Positions 21,095 through 31,496 of a stretch of DNA of 64,000 nt are shown here, piece by piece. The DNA comes from Deinococcus detaillensis (lineage in GTDB: Bacteria > Deinococcota > Deinococci > Deinococcales > Deinococcaceae), in the NCBI RefSeq assembly GCF_007280555.1, contig NZ_VKDB01000003.1, forward strand, positions 265,376 through 329,375, given 5' to 3'. How positions within the stretch are numbered: the stretch's first letter is position 1; each line of letters starts with the position of its first letter. The position numbers and the translations under genes are program-made. The notes under the pieces were generated by a model, which had not been told where the DNA came from, ran no database searches, and was given only the letters and a program-made list of their open reading frames with translations.

Positions 21095-21597
21095 ATGTTT
21101 GGCAGATTTCCATTTGTGTCGTGGGCCGCTTCGGGCGCTTTGGCCTTGACGCTGATGTTGGGAGCTTGCTCACCGGCTGGCAAGGCCCAAACTTCTGGCG
21201 CAGCGTCTAACAAGACTCAAACCACGACAAAAACTCAATTTCAGTCTGGCGCAACTCAAGCCCAGCCGACCCGCTCAGGGCGCGATCCCCAAAGCGGACT
21301 TCTCTTGATGGCCCGATCGGCACTGCCGGCGGAAGGTCAGCGCACCCTCAGCTTAATCGGGCAAGGCGGGCCCGTGCCTCCGCAACATTGGCCGTACCAA
21401 AAAGACGGCGTGGTTTTTTCTAACCGCGAGCGCATTTTGCCCAAGCAGTCCAGCGGCTATTACCACGAATACACCGTGCCCACGCCCCAGTCGGCGGACC
21501 GGGGAGCGCGGCGCATCGTCTGCGGCCCGCCGCGAAGCTTGGCTGCCGAGTGTTATTACACCGCCGATCATTACGCCAGCTTCAAAAGGATTGCCCC

Positions 21598-21601
<4 letters not shown>
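21095..21601 (+). CDS. Lipoprotein ribonuclease of the barnase (N1/T1) family
   Basis: 168 residues. The signal peptide ends in the lipobox LGAC, placing the lipidated Cys at 25, so the enzyme should be tethered outside the cytoplasm. A Ser/Thr/Gln-rich spacer (about 30-65) leads to the RNase domain: WPYQKDGVVFSNRERILP, YYHEYTVPTP with Glu125, RGARRIV with Arg139/140, and CYYTADHYASF with His159. These match the Glu-Arg-His catalytic set of barnase-like guanyl-specific RNases. Two Cys (143 and 153) could form a disulfide. The stop overlaps the start of a barstar-type inhibitor (ATGA). It probably degrades extracellular RNA or acts on rivals; export protects the host, backed up by the inhibitor. 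Confidence 0.88.
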
Positions 21602-21984
<383 letters not shown>

Positions 21985-22030
21985 AGCTCTCAGGGCGGGC
22001 GGCCCCGTCACACTTTGTATCCAGACACGC

Positions 22031-22036
22031 TAGACT
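22031..22036 (+). promoter_or_regulatory. -10 element of the DUF4388 gene
   Basis: TAGACT, six bases before ATG 22043. Confidence 0.6.
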
Positions 22037-22042
22037 GCCGCC

Positions 22043-22570
22043 ATGTTGCGGGGCAGTCTTTCTGAATTTCCTCTTCTGAACGTGTTACAGATGTTGACCA
22101 ACAGTGGAGCGAGCGGCAAACTTCACGTTTCTCATCTGCGCGGCGGTGACTTGTGGTTGCAAGGCGGCGAAGTGGTTCACGCCTCGGCGCTGCTGCGTGA
22201 AGGCGACGACGCCCTTGATCTGCTGTCCTCGGTGGGCGGCGGTGATTTCACCTTTGAACCGGGCCAAGCTGCGCCCAAGCAGAGCGTCGACACCCGCCGC
22301 ACCGCTTTGCTGCGCCAACTCAGCGTCAGCAGCGACGCTTGGCAAGAGTTGCTGCGCCTCTTTCCGCACTGGGACAGGCCGCTGACCTTCACATCGCGTT
22401 GGACGGATCAGCAGCCGGTGACCCGCGCCCAATTTCGCACCCTCAATTTGGTGGGCCGGGTGCCGCTGGGAGACTTGGTGGCCCAAAGCGACCTCTCTCC
22501 CCGCGCCACTTTAGAAGTGCTGCGCCCCTTCGTCCAGTCGGGCCTGGTGGATTCGGGAGCGCAGCTCTAG
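22043..22570 (+). CDS. DUF4388 (PATAN-like) domain protein
   Basis: 175 residues. Residues 1-75 match the DUF4388/PATAN domain: MLRGSLSEFPLLNVLQML, SGKLHVSHLRGGDLWLQGGEVVHA and DALDLLSSVGGGDFTFEPG. This domain occurs in signalling proteins of gliding and two-component systems. The C-terminal 80 residues (LGDLVAQSDLSPRATLEVLRPFVQSGLV) look like a winged-helix or second copy of the helical subdomain. Likely a cytoplasmic signalling adaptor; its partner is unknown. No receiver domain is attached. Confidence 0.82.
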   Translation: MLRGSLSEFPLLNVLQMLTNSGASGKLHVSHLRGGDLWLQGGEVVHASALLREGDDALDLLSSVGGGDFTFEPGQAAPKQSVDTRRTALLRQLSVSSDAWQELLRLFPHWDRPLTFTSRWTDQQPVTRAQFRTLNLVGRVPLGDLVAQSDLSPRATLEVLRPFVQSGLVDSGAQL

Positions 22571-22666
22571 GTTGAGTTGTGGGAACTAGATCGCCGAACG
22601 TGGGCAAAGCGCTGAGAGAACAGGGGAGACGTGAACCTTATCCTTCTCTTTTGCGCTTAGCACGTT

Positions 22667-22689
22667 GAGCGGTTAGCCTTCAACCGCTC
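22667..22689 (-). terminator. Hairpin downstream of prs
   Basis: Perfect 8-bp stem GAGCGGTT/AACCGCTC with 7-base loop, between convergent DUF4388 and prs. No clear T tract. Confidence 0.45.
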
Positions 22690-22709
22690 CCACACGCCTC
22701 TTTCAGGTG

Positions 22710-23672
22710 CTATTCAAACAAGGTGCTGACGCTTTCTCCGGTGTGAATGTTGCTGATGGCGTTGGCAAACAGCGGAGCCACGTCCAAAATGGCCAACTTG
22801 CCGCCCGCGTTTCGCATTTTCTCTTCGGACACCAGTACGGTGTTGGTGCTGGCCACTTCCACCGCGTCGAGGGCCGCGATCCGCTCAATGGCAGGGCCGG
22901 TGTAGACCCCGTGCGAGACGGCTACATAGACTTCTTTCGCGCCCATGTTTTTAGAAAAGTTGACGGCTTCAACCAGCGAACCGGCGGTGCTGATCTCGTC
23001 GTCAACGATAAAGACTGTTTTGCCGGTCACGTCACCGATCAGGGCGCGGGGGTCGACGTTGGTGTCTGAGACGCGCTGCTTGTCGATGAAGGCCAGACCC
23101 GAGTCGAGGCGGCGGGCAATTGCCGAGGCCCGTTTGATGCTGCCCGCGTCGGGTGCCAGCACCACGCCTTCGTTGGCGTTGGGCACGCGGGATTTGAGGT
23201 ACTGGCTGATCACCACGTCGGCAGACAGGTGATCGACCGGCACTTTGAAAAAGCCGTGAACCTGCGCCGAGTGCAGCGACATGGTGAGAACCCGGTCAGC
23301 GCCCGCTTCCTGAATAAGGTCGGCCATCAAGCGCCCGGCGATGCTGATGCGCGGCGCGTCTTTTTTGTCGCTGCGGGCGTAGCTGTAATAAGGAATCACA
23401 GCGGTCACGCGCCCTGCCGAGGCACTCTTGGCGGCGTCGATCATCAAAAAAAGTTCCAGAATAGAGTCGCTGACCGGATGACTAAAACTCTGAACAATGA
23501 ACACGTCACCTTCGCGCAGCGAGTCTTCAAAATGCACGATGATGTTTTCGTTGGTAAACTGCTCAGTTTTGCTGTGCCCGAGCGGAATGCCCAGATTGTC
23601 GCAGATGGACTGCGCGAGGGGGCGGTTGCTTTGTCCAGAAAACACCATCAGGGGGCCGCGATTAACAGGCAT
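22710..23672 (-). CDS. prs: Ribose-phosphate pyrophosphokinase
   Basis: 320-residue enzyme that makes PRPP from ribose 5-phosphate and ATP, feeding purine, pyrimidine and histidine synthesis. Seen are [21 protein letters not shown] with the family's YARSDKKD, the PRPP-binding [12 protein letters not shown] and the pyrophosphate loop [14 protein letters not shown]. The length is normal. It begins [16 protein letters not shown] with a Shine-Dalgarno GGAGGT about nine bases upstream. It supplies PRPP for the histidine genes nearby and for the phosphoribosyltransferase at 11 kb. Confidence 0.97.
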   Translation of the reverse strand: MPVNRGPLMVFSGQSNRPLAQSICDNLGIPLGHSKTEQFTNENIIVHFEDSLREGDVFIVQSFSHPVSDSILELFLMIDAAKSASAGRVTAVIPYYSYARSDKKDAPRISIAGRLMADLIQEAGADRVLTMSLHSAQVHGFFKVPVDHLSADVVISQYLKSRVPNANEGVVLAPDAGSIKRASAIARRLDSGLAFIDKQRVSDTNVDPRALIGDVTGKTVFIVDDEISTAGSLVEAVNFSKNMGAKEVYVAVSHGVYTGPAIERIAALDAVEVASTNTVLVSEEKMRNAGGKLAILDVAPLFANAISNIHTGESVSTLFE

Positions 23673-23822
23673 AGGAAAAGACCTCCGGGAAAGCGGGAAT
23701 GAGCGGCTGCCAAGAAAGCACGCCGCGTAGCGCAGGGAAACGTAGCCAGCATAGCGAAATGCTGGCAGTGGCGTGACGCGTTACCCCGTCAGGAACACCC
23801 GTGCCCTACTCGGCCACCCGGC

Positions 23823-24529
23823 TCAGCCGATTTCTTTTGGCCCCTTTAGACCGCTTTTGCCTTCACGTTCCTCCAGTACGCGGGCCACGTCGCCGGGCGT
23901 CACGCCGACTTCGGCCAGCGCGAAGAAAGTGTGAAACAGCAGATCGGCGGTTTCGGTGGCCAGCTCGGCTTTGTCGCCGTTTTTGGCGGCCAGCAGCACT
24001 TCTCCGGCTTCCTCGCTGATTTTTTTGAGCACCCGGTCAAGCCCCCCGGCGTGCAGCCGCGCCACATAACTTTGTTCGGGTAAGGTTCGCAACCGCTCGG
24101 TGATGGTGGCGTAGACCCGCTCCAGCGTGTCGCCTAGCGACTGTGGATTGAGAGCTTGTGGATTGAGTATCTCATCCGTTTGCAGTAACAGCGGTCGGTA
24201 AAAGCAGCTGTACTCGCCGGTATGACAAGCCGGGCCACTCTGCTGCACGCGGTACAGCACGCTGTCGCCGTCGCAGTCGAGGTGAATACTCTCGATGTGC
24301 TGGACATGCCCGCTGGTCAGGCCTTTGATCCACTGCTGGCTCCGTGAACGCGAAAAGTAAGTGCCTTGACGGGTCGTCAGGGCGTGTTCAATCGCGGCTC
24401 GGTCTGCGTAAGCCTGCATCAGCACTGCGCCGGTTTGGGCGTCCTGCACCACCACCGGTACCAAACCGTCTGGGCCGAAGTGGATGTCGTCCACTTTCAC
24501 GTTGTCTCTGCTCACCTTAATTGGACTGC

Positions 24530-24533
<4 letters not shown>
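23823..24533 (-). CDS. hisIE: Bifunctional phosphoribosyl-AMP cyclohydrolase/phosphoribosyl-ATP diphosphatase
   Basis: 236 residues. The N-terminal HisI domain (about 1-125) has [36 protein letters not shown] and [11 protein letters not shown], including the zinc-binding Cys residues. The C-terminal HisE domain (about 135-236) has [15 protein letters not shown] and [10 protein letters not shown]. Together they carry out two consecutive early steps of histidine synthesis. The ATG at 24533 overlaps the hisF stop (ATGA), so hisF and hisIE form a coupled operon; the longer frame to 24557 is not needed. Confidence 0.97.
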
Positions 24534-25345
<812 letters not shown>

Positions 25346-25351
25346 GAACCG

Positions 25352-25357
25352 AGTCTA
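25352..25357 (-). promoter_or_regulatory. -10 element of hisF-hisIE
   Basis: TAGACT, six bases before the ATG at 25345. Confidence 0.6.
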
Positions 25358-25612
25358 GAGCGCGGCGCGGCCCAGCAGGGTGGCGGCTGTCTACTTTTTT
25401 TGTTGGCTTTCTTACTGGGGGCGGGCGATCTATACAAGTGGTCAGCAGCGTTGCAGCGCTCCTTCCGGTCATTTTTGCTGGGCCTGGATGCCCCCCGGCC
25501 TCTCACACCCATACAAATGTCCCTTTTCAAAGTTAAAGACCAGCTAAACTTAAGGGGAGATAAAGACCGGGGTAGTTTGGGGTATTCGCTGAGCACCATT
25601 TGGGGGGGCAAG

Positions 25613-26101
25613 ATGCAGGGGCATGGACGAATTTTGTTGGTGGACGACAATCCCAACGATTTGGAGTTGGCGCTGGTCGCCTTCGAGAAATCGGGCCGTG
25701 CTCCTGAAGTGACGGTGGCCCGCAGCGGTCAGGAAGCCATGCGGCTGCTGACGCGGGCAGTCAAGCCGGCTGTCCGCGCTGAGCAGACCGTAACCCACTT
25801 GCCGGATGTGGTGCTGCTCGACCTCAACATGCCGCAAATGGACGGCTTGGCCGTGCTGGAAGCGATTCGGGCGCAGCCGGGTTTGGAAGGCTTGCCGGTG
25901 GTGATCTTATCGACCAGCCGCGAGGAGCGTGATATTCGGGCCTGCTACAAGAGAGGCGCGAGCGCTTACGTCGTCAAGCCGGTTGAATTTGAGCAGTTTC
26001 TGACCACGCTCAGTGCCACCTCCGACTTCTGGACGCGCCTCAACGAGCATCCGCAGCCGATCAAACAACCCGAGAGCGCCGAGGCACCGGGCAGCAATTG
26101 A
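25613..26101 (+). CDS. CheY-like response regulator (Rcp1-type, receiver only)
   Basis: 162 residues consisting of one receiver domain: acidic pair in ILLVDDNPND, phospho-acceptor Asp in VVLLDLNMPQMDG, Thr/Ser in VVILSTSREERD, and Lys in AYVVKPVEF. The form with the long loop after helix 2 (MRLLTRAVKPAVRAEQTVTHLPD) resembles regulators partnered with phytochrome-type kinases. No DNA-binding domain, so it acts by protein contact. No kinase gene is adjacent. ATG 25613 is preceded by GGGGGG about four bases upstream; the frame is open far upstream without coding character. A TAAACT near 25546 is a candidate -10. Confidence 0.9.
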   Translation: MQGHGRILLVDDNPNDLELALVAFEKSGRAPEVTVARSGQEAMRLLTRAVKPAVRAEQTVTHLPDVVLLDLNMPQMDGLAVLEAIRAQPGLEGLPVVILSTSREERDIRACYKRGASAYVVKPVEFEQFLTTLSATSDFWTRLNEHPQPIKQPESAEAPGSN

Positions 26102-26138
26102 GGCTCGCTGAAATGAGGCGCAGCGGGTTTTAGGCCTT

Positions 26139-26144
26139 TAGAAT
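26139..26144 (+). promoter_or_regulatory. -10 element of coaX
   Basis: TAGAAT, eight bases before ATG 26153. Confidence 0.6.
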
Positions 26145-26152
26145 ACAACTTC

Positions 26153-26965
26153 ATGCTCGCTTCTCCGCTCTCCACTGCCCGCTTTCCGCTGCTGGCCATC
26201 GACATCGGCAACACCAGCACGGTGCTGGGCCTCGCCGACCAAGACTTGGAGCTCCGCCAAACCTGGCGCGTCCGCACCAACCGCGACCTCTTGCCAGACG
26301 ATCTGGCGCTGCAACTCAGCGGCCTCTTCCATCTCAGCGGCCTTGAACCGCCGCATAGCGCCGTGCTGAGCAGCGTGGCTCCGCCAGTGGGCCAGAATTA
26401 TCTGCTGGCGCTGCGGCAACACTTTGGGATTAAGGCCTTTGAAGTCAACACCCAAAATCTGCCGGACGTTCATGTGGAACTGAGCCAGCCCAGCAACGTG
26501 GGTGCAGACCGCCTGTGCAATTTGTTCGGCGCTGAAAAGTACCTCAGCGGTGAGGGCCGCTCCAGTTACGAGTATGCCGTCGTCGTAGATTTCGGCACCA
26601 GCACCAATTTCGACGTGATCGGCAAGGGGCGGCGCTTTATCGGCGGCGTGCTGGCCACCGGAGCGCAGGTGTCTGCCGACGCGTTGTTTGCCCGCGCCGC
26701 CAAGTTGCCGCGCATCAGCTTGCAAGCGCCGGTGAGCGCCATCGGCAAAGACACGGTTCACGCGCTGCAATCTGGCTTGGTGTTTGGCTACGCCGAGATG
26801 GTGGACGGCCTGCTGCGCCGCATCCGCGCCGAGTTGCCCGCGCCCGCCGTAACGGTGGCAACAGGCGGCTTTGCCCGCACGGTGGAAGGCATCTGCCGCG
26901 AGATTGAGTATTACGACGACACCCTGACCCTGCGCGGCTTGGTGGAGTTGTGGGCCAGCCGCTGA
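26153..26965 (+). CDS. coaX: Type III pantothenate kinase
   Basis: 270-residue enzyme that phosphorylates pantothenate, the first step of coenzyme A synthesis. ASKHA-fold motifs are PLLAIDIGNTST (residues 11-22), GADRLCNLFGA, VVVDFGTSTNFDVI and IGGVLATGAQ. The length fits the family, which replaces CoaA in Deinococcus. The first ten residues (MLASPLSTAR) precede the usual MLLAIDIGN start, but the -10 box position supports this ATG. Confidence 0.95.
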   Translation: MLASPLSTARFPLLAIDIGNTSTVLGLADQDLELRQTWRVRTNRDLLPDDLALQLSGLFHLSGLEPPHSAVLSSVAPPVGQNYLLALRQHFGIKAFEVNTQNLPDVHVELSQPSNVGADRLCNLFGAEKYLSGEGRSSYEYAVVVDFGTSTNFDVIGKGRRFIGGVLATGAQVSADALFARAAKLPRISLQAPVSAIGKDTVHALQSGLVFGYAEMVDGLLRRIRAELPAPAVTVATGGFARTVEGICREIEYYDDTLTLRGLVELWASR

Positions 26966-26999
26966 AGTTTGGGCGCAGTCAACAGCCAGTAAAAAGAAA

Positions 27000-27031
27000 G
27001 GCAGGAGAGGAATTGATTTTCCCCTTCTGCC
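27000..27031. terminator. Imperfect hairpin between convergent coaX and TerB genes
   Basis: GGCAGGAGAGGAA can pair with TTCCCCTTCTGCC with two mismatches; A-rich on one side. A likely shared weak terminator. Confidence 0.4.
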
Positions 27032-27058
27032 CCGTTGTAAAAGCTGATTAAACGCTCG

Positions 27059-27514
27059 TTAGAGTCCGAACTCGCTCGGTTGGAGCTTCAGCGCGTAAAT
27101 AATATCGCGCATGATCATCTGCTCTTTTTCGTCGAAGTTGCCATCGGCATTGGCGATCACCACCGCCAGTTGAACGACGGCCCGCGCTTCTTCCTGCTTC
27201 TTGGCCGCCTTGCCGACGACTTGAATCAATTCAATTTTGCCGAAATCAAAGTCGTTGGTGACTTTATCGCAGTAAGCGTCGTATTTGTCGCGCAATTTGC
27301 CCACGTCAAAAGACTTGAGTTTGTCGCTGCTGGTGATGAAAGCGGCGGTGCGGCTGCGCTCCTGGGTGTCGATTTTGCCGTCAGCGGCGGCGATCAGGGC
27401 GCAGGCGGCCATGCTGGCGTCGGCGAAAGTGGCGTTGTTGAAACGCGAAAAGCCTTCTTGCGTGGCGGCAACGCCTTGGTTGGCCAGCGTTTTGAGTTGA
27501 TCCAGAAATCCCAT
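27059..27514 (-). CDS. TerB-family tellurite-resistance-like protein
   Basis: 151-residue helical protein of the TerB family. Two paired metal-binding-like motifs are visible: ALIAAADGKIDTQERS (about 38-53) and VVIANADGNFDEKEQM (about 117-132). The family is linked to stress responses at the inner membrane and to TerC/TerD systems; no other ter gene is in this window. Unlike most neighbours it has a strong Shine-Dalgarno (AAAGGAGA) before the ATG, as expected for an abundant stress protein. Confidence 0.9.
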   Translation of the reverse strand: MGFLDQLKTLANQGVAATQEGFSRFNNATFADASMAACALIAAADGKIDTQERSRTAAFITSSDKLKSFDVGKLRDKYDAYCDKVTNDFDFGKIELIQVVGKAAKKQEEARAVVQLAVVIANADGNFDEKEQMIMRDIIYALKLQPSEFGL

Positions 27515-27611
27515 GTTGTCTCCTTTGACTCGGTTGCTTGATCCTCAGGGTAAGCGGGCGCGGTCTGGGAGTGCCAAGTTTGCCGCCCGATGTTCTGGTC
27601 AATCCTTAATC

Positions 27612-28631
27612 TTAGTTTTCGAGCTCGGTGCGTGCTCGCTCCCAATCGCTGACCTGCGAAATCTCGGCCAGGTCTTTGTCGCTCAGTTGGAGGCTGACCG
27701 TGCCCAGCAATTCTTTAAGCTGCGCCACGCTGTTGGCCCCGATGATCGGCGCGGTCATAGCGGGCTGCGCCAGAAGCCAAGCCAAAGCGACTTGGGCGGG
27801 CACGGCGTTGTGAGCCTCTGCCACCGCTTTGAGTGTGTCGATGGTGTCGAAATTGGCGTCACTGAAGCGCCGACGCGCGTTCTCATCGGCCCGTACGCTT
27901 CCAGGGAGCGCCGCGCCGCGCTGATATTTGCCGGTCAGCATTCCGCCGCCCAAGGGGCTCCAAGGAATCACCCCGACGCCGTATTCCACCGCTACTTTTT
28001 GGATTTCACGCTCGAAGTTGGCGCGGGTGGGCGACAGCAAGCTGTATTCCGGCTGGATGCTCACAAAGGCTTCCAAATTCTTTTTGTCGCTGGTCCAAAG
28101 GGCCTGCATCAGCCGCCAAGCGCTGTAATTGGAGCAGCCGATATAGCGCACGTAGCCGCGCTTGACCAGTTCAGTGAGGGCCGACAGCGTTTCTTCAATC
28201 GGGGTGAGTGGATCGATGAAATGCGTTTGGTAGAGGTCGATGTGATCGACTTGGAGGCGCTTGAGGCTGTCTTCGCAGGCCTTGAGAATCCAGCGCCTCG
28301 ATAAGCCTTCACGCTGACGCACGGTGTTGCGGCCCTGCGAAAAGCCTTCGCCCATCGCGCCCCGCACTTTGGTGGCAATGACTATGTCGTCCCGGTTGCC
28401 CCGCGCCTTGACCCAGCGCCCGACGATTTCCTCCGAGATGCCGCCGGGGTTGCCTTTGGCCCAGGCCGTATACACGTCGGCGGTGTCGATAAAATTGCCG
28501 CCTGCCGCGTAGTAGGCGTCCATGATTTCAAAAGCGGCGTCTTCGCCCGCGCTCCAGCCAAACTGCATGGTGCCGAGGCCCAGCGGAAACAGGTGCAGGC
28601 CGCTTTTTCCCAATCTGCGGTAAGTCGTCAT
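27612..28631 (-). CDS. Aldo/keto reductase
   Basis: 339-residue TIM-barrel NADPH-dependent oxidoreductase. It has [21 protein letters not shown] (catalytic Asp/Tyr region), VIATKVRG (Lys), [10 protein letters not shown] (His), and the cofactor region [17 protein letters not shown]. Substrate unknown; the subfamily resembles general-stress and YghZ/Tas-like reductases that detoxify carbonyls. ATG 28631 follows a GAGGGAG ribosome-binding site; the frame extends to 28667 with little support. It lies 117 bases downstream of the YceI-like gene on the same strand. Confidence 0.93.
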   Translation of the reverse strand: MTTYRRLGKSGLHLFPLGLGTMQFGWSAGEDAAFEIMDAYYAAGGNFIDTADVYTAWAKGNPGGISEEIVGRWVKARGNRDDIVIATKVRGAMGEGFSQGRNTVRQREGLSRRWILKACEDSLKRLQVDHIDLYQTHFIDPLTPIEETLSALTELVKRGYVRYIGCSNYSAWRLMQALWTSDKKNLEAFVSIQPEYSLLSPTRANFEREIQKVAVEYGVGVIPWSPLGGGMLTGKYQRGAALPGSVRADENARRRFSDANFDTIDTLKAVAEAHNAVPAQVALAWLLAQPAMTAPIIGANSVAQLKELLGTVSLQLSDKDLAEISQVSDWERARTELEN

Positions 28632-28748
28632 GTGTACTCCCTCTTTAAGTTTCTCGTAAACGCCCACAAGTCTGGCGGCCTGTTGGCGCAGGCTTGGGAA
28701 GCTGGGCGGGTTTGTGGAGGCTTGGACAAGGCTGCGTTCTGCGCACAG

Positions 28749-29297
28749 TTACGGCGTCGCCAACTTGAAACTGACCCCCACCGCGATACTGCTCGCGCCT
28801 CCAGCGTAATTGACCCCGAAATCGTGCGGGTTGAATTTGAATTGGGTCGCCACCGTGATGGTGTTGCCCTGGCGCGTCAGCTTGACCGGAGCGTTGAGCG
28901 TTTTACTGACGCCTCTGAGGCTAAACTGCCCAGTCACAGTGCTGCTGACGGGTTGGCCTTCGGGCAAACTGCCCAGCCCCTGAACGCCGGTCAAGGTAAA
29001 CACGGCGTCTGGAAACTGCGCTGCGCCCAGCGCTCCGCGCATGTGTTCGTCGCGCAAGCTGTTGCCGGTTTTAAGCGAGGCGACATTGACCTTCAGCGTG
29101 CCGCCGACACTCGCTAGGTCATCAGGATTAATCTCAAGTGCTGCACTGACTTGGCCCGTCTCGCCGTGTACTGGAATGATAATCACCCGGTAATCAAAGG
29201 CGGCCTGACCGCCGCTGGCCTTGTACGGCGCGGCGCTTGCCAAACTACTCAGGAGAAATAACCCGCCGAGCATCCAGCTTCTGACTTGTGTATTCAT
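28749..29297 (-). CDS. Secreted YceI-like lipid-binding protein
   Basis: 182 residues with a signal peptide (LGGLFLLSSLASAAP, cut near residue 23) and a single lipocalin-like YceI barrel: FDYRVIIIPVHGETG, GGTLKVNVASLKTGN, RDEHMRGALGAAQFPDAVF, GQFSLRGVSKTL and VATQFKFNPHDFGV. These periplasmic proteins bind isoprenoids or other lipids. The ligand here is unknown. It diverges from the phosphatase gene with 195 bases between. Confidence 0.9.
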   Translation of the reverse strand: MNTQVRSWMLGGLFLLSSLASAAPYKASGGQAAFDYRVIIIPVHGETGQVSAALEINPDDLASVGGTLKVNVASLKTGNSLRDEHMRGALGAAQFPDAVFTLTGVQGLGSLPEGQPVSSTVTGQFSLRGVSKTLNAPVKLTRQGNTITVATQFKFNPHDFGVNYAGGASSIAVGVSFKLATP

Positions 29298-29492
29298 GCT
29301 TTAGTTTGTCAAGCGGTTGTGAGATTAAATCCTCTATCGCCCGCACCAGCTTACAGTGCTGAGCATGTTTGCTGATATCACTGATCCCTCATCCAATCTT
29401 GGTTTCTCTTACCTTTACATTAGCGTTTCTGACATGGCGTCACTGTTGGATTCAGACTGACGCCAAGCTCTCCGCTTCGCCAAACTGACCGA

Positions 29493-30209
29493 GTGCCAAC
29501 CACCGTGACTTGGGAAGGAATCGTCAATGCCCGTGACCTCGCTGGACTGCCCACTCCGAGCGGCCCGGTGCGGCCCAGCCGCCTGATTCGCAGCGGCAAC
29601 CTCTCGCGGCTGACTGAGCAGGGCAAAGCTGAAGTGCGCGGGGCGGGCGTCTCGCGCATCGTGGACGTGCGCTGCGCCGAGGAACGCTCGATTGACCCCG
29701 CTCCTTTCCTGGGTGAGGCAATGTATCTGAATGTTCTGGCCCTGCCACACGGCAACTTCAAGCTCAACGAAGCCAGCGCCGCCGCTCAAACCAACGCTGA
29801 CCATTACCGCGCCATGCTGAAACACGCCGCCCCCAATCTGACCCTGATCTTGCAGCAGATCGTGGACGCTCCGCCCGGCGCAGTATTGGTTCATTGCCAC
29901 ATCGGTAAAGACCGCACCGGCCTCGTCACCGCGCTGGCTCTTTTCGTGGCGGGTGTACCGGACGCCGAGATTGCCGCCGACTATGCCCAGACCGATCAGC
30001 ATGTTCAGCCGCTTTATGCTGCCAGCTTGGCCCGCCAAACTGACCCGGCCAAACGCGCTGAGCTGGCCCGCTTTCTGGTGAGTCATCCAGCCGACATGCT
30101 CTCAGCCATAGACTTTTTGCGCGAACTCGGTGGGTTGGATTACCTGACTCGGCGCGGCTTCGGGCCTGATTTGCAAGCGGCGCTGCGGGGGCGGCTCACC
30201 CGTCCCTGA
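29493..30209 (+). CDS. Tyrosine phosphatase-like protein (Y_phosphatase3 type)
   Basis: 238 residues. The signature C-x5-R loop is HCHIGKDRTG with Cys135 and Arg141, and the N terminus has the family's NARDLAGLPT and LIRSGNLSRLTEQG. This is the layout of bacterial tyrosine/lipid phosphatases such as LipA-like and MptpB-like enzymes. No signal peptide. Substrate unknown (phosphotyrosine or phosphoinositide-like). The GTG start at 29493 is taken as the first good start; no clear -10 box of the local type was found. Confidence 0.87.
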   Translation: MPTTVTWEGIVNARDLAGLPTPSGPVRPSRLIRSGNLSRLTEQGKAEVRGAGVSRIVDVRCAEERSIDPAPFLGEAMYLNVLALPHGNFKLNEASAAAQTNADHYRAMLKHAAPNLTLILQQIVDAPPGAVLVHCHIGKDRTGLVTALALFVAGVPDAEIAADYAQTDQHVQPLYAASLARQTDPAKRAELARFLVSHPADMLSAIDFLRELGGLDYLTRRGFGPDLQAALRGRLTRP

Positions 30210-30214
30210 CCAAC

Positions 30215-30245
30215 AAAAAACCCCCGCCAGCAGCAGAGGTTTTTT
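30215..30245. terminator. Bidirectional terminator between the phosphatase gene and mraY
   Basis: AAAAAACC pairs with GGTTTTTT around a GC-rich core, giving T-runs on both strands. Confidence 0.6.
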
Positions 30246-30281
30246 TTTCTACGAGCTACAAACCAATCTCTACAATCCTAC

Positions 30282-31205
30282 TTACCACTTCCCGCCCATC
30301 AGTCCCCAGGCGGCGGCAGTGGCCAGCGCCGTGATCATCCAAAAGCGCACCGTGACCTGAGTCTCTTTCCAGCCGCTGAGTTCAAAATGGTGCTGAATCG
30401 GACTCATCTTAAAGACGCGCTTGCCGGTGGTCTTGAACGAGGCCACCTGAATGATGACGCTCAGCACCGCGACCACCGGAATAATCGCGGCAATCGGCAG
30501 CAGCCAGGCGTCGGCGTAAAGAACATAGACGCCCGCCGCCACCGCGCCGATGGCGTGGCTGCCCATGTCGCCCATGAAGACGCGGGCCGGGTGGGCGTTG
30601 TACCACATGAAGCCGGTGACCGCGCCGACAAGCAGCAGTGCCGCCGCTGAAACGCTCAGGAATGGCAGCAGCACGATTAAGCTCACCCCGCCCAGCAACC
30701 CGTCTAGGCCATCGGTGAAGTTAAAGGCGTTGACGGCGGCCACCATCACCAAGGTAATCAGCACGGTGTCCCAGATGGGGCCGAAACTCTGCACCAGCAA
30801 GTGAGATGAGAGCGGCGCGGCGAAGTAAGCGAACACTGCCCCGACGATGAGTTGCAGCGGGAACTTCTCGCGGGCCAGCAGCTCTTTTTTGCCGCCCACC
30901 ATCCGCGAGCGAATTTTGAGGAAGTCGTCGGCAAGTCCGATCAGGCCCATTCCGATGGCCGCTGCCACGATCATGATTTCACGCTCGGCGCTAAAATTGG
31001 CTGCCCGCGCTCCACTGAAAAAATACACCAGCCACATCGCCGCGAAGGCCAGCACAAAGGCCACGCCGCCCGCTGTGGGCGTGCCTTCCTTTTGTAAATG
31101 GGTCTGCGGGCCTTCTTTGCGAACCGGCTGACCCCAGCCGCGCAATTTGGAGACGTGAATAAACAAACCGAGTAAAAACCACGACAGCAGTGCCGTGAGA
31201 ATCAT
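30282..31205 (-). CDS. mraY: Phospho-N-acetylmuramoyl-pentapeptide transferase
   Basis: 307-residue integral membrane enzyme forming lipid I on undecaprenyl phosphate. Catalytic and signature motifs are [10 protein letters not shown] (Asp pair, near 95), NFTDGLDGL (near 168) and [11 protein letters not shown] (near 270). EGTPTAGG lies at the usual early position. Ten hydrophobic helices are expected. It is on the same strand as murF and the small lipoprotein gene; an inserted repeat element now lies between. The first helix is slightly shorter than in longer MraY proteins. Confidence 0.96.
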   Translation of the reverse strand: MILTALLSWFLLGLFIHVSKLRGWGQPVRKEGPQTHLQKEGTPTAGGVAFVLAFAAMWLVYFFSGARAANFSAEREIMIVAAAIGMGLIGLADDFLKIRSRMVGGKKELLAREKFPLQLIVGAVFAYFAAPLSSHLLVQSFGPIWDTVLITLVMVAAVNAFNFTDGLDGLLGGVSLIVLLPFLSVSAAALLLVGAVTGFMWYNAHPARVFMGDMGSHAIGAVAAGVYVLYADAWLLPIAAIIPVVAVLSVIIQVASFKTTGKRVFKMSPIQHHFELSGWKETQVTVRFWMITALATAAAWGLMGGKW

Positions 31206-31333
31206 CGCGGGCCTGAGTGTGTACGGCCAAAGGTATGGGAAAGTTTTGGAAGATTAAGCACAATAGCGCCAGAGTACCATGAAGCCATTTGGGCTTGACT
31301 TGGCTTAGGATTGCTGGCGAAAGGAGCCGATTT

Positions 31334-31400
31334 AGAGCATTTGGGAGGATGGATAGCTGAGCGTGCTTTTGGCTCAGCTATCCATCCTCCCAAATGCTCT
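31334..31400. repeat. Perfect 29-bp inverted repeat, 9-base loop
   Basis: Left arm 31334-31362 and right arm 31372-31400 are exact complements (AGAGCATTTGGGAGGATGGA at the start of the arm). Such length without mismatch suggests recent origin or active maintenance. It forms the left half of the MITE-like element. Confidence 0.95.
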
Positions 31401-31461
31401 CTTTATTTCACTCCCGTTGGTTCTTGGGCAGAGCGGCACCCTTATGGGGCCTGCCCGCTCG

Positions 31462-31486
31462 GTCAAAAAAGAGCTTCTTTTTTGAC
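31462..31486 (-). terminator. Terminator-like hairpin behind the lipoprotein gene
   Basis: GTCAAAAAAGA pairs with TCTTTTTTGAC around a 3-base loop. The stem is A/T rich with a T6 run on either strand. It lies inside the MITE-like element, directly after the lipoprotein stop. Confidence 0.5.
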
Positions 31487-31496
31487 AAATGCTCTA

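Larger units (their letters stand above)
31333..31496. mobile_element. MITE-like element with TA flanks and terminal inverted repeats
   Basis: 164 bases bounded by perfect 11-bp inverted ends, TAGAGCATTTG at 31333-31343 and its complement at 31486-31496. If the outer TA pairs are target duplications, the terminal repeats are GAGCATTTG, a pattern typical of IS630/Tc1-mariner MITEs. Inside are a long perfect palindrome (31334-31400), a GC hairpin near 31430 and an 11-bp hairpin (31462-31486). There is no coding capacity. It abuts the stop codon of the lipoprotein gene upstream of mraY. Confidence 0.6.

Noticed and set aside
22608..22625. GCTGAGAGAACAGG shared with 63980-63993 near the suspected insertion sequence
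   Set aside because: Fourteen-base matches are expected by chance several times in 64 kb, and no flanking similarity exists.
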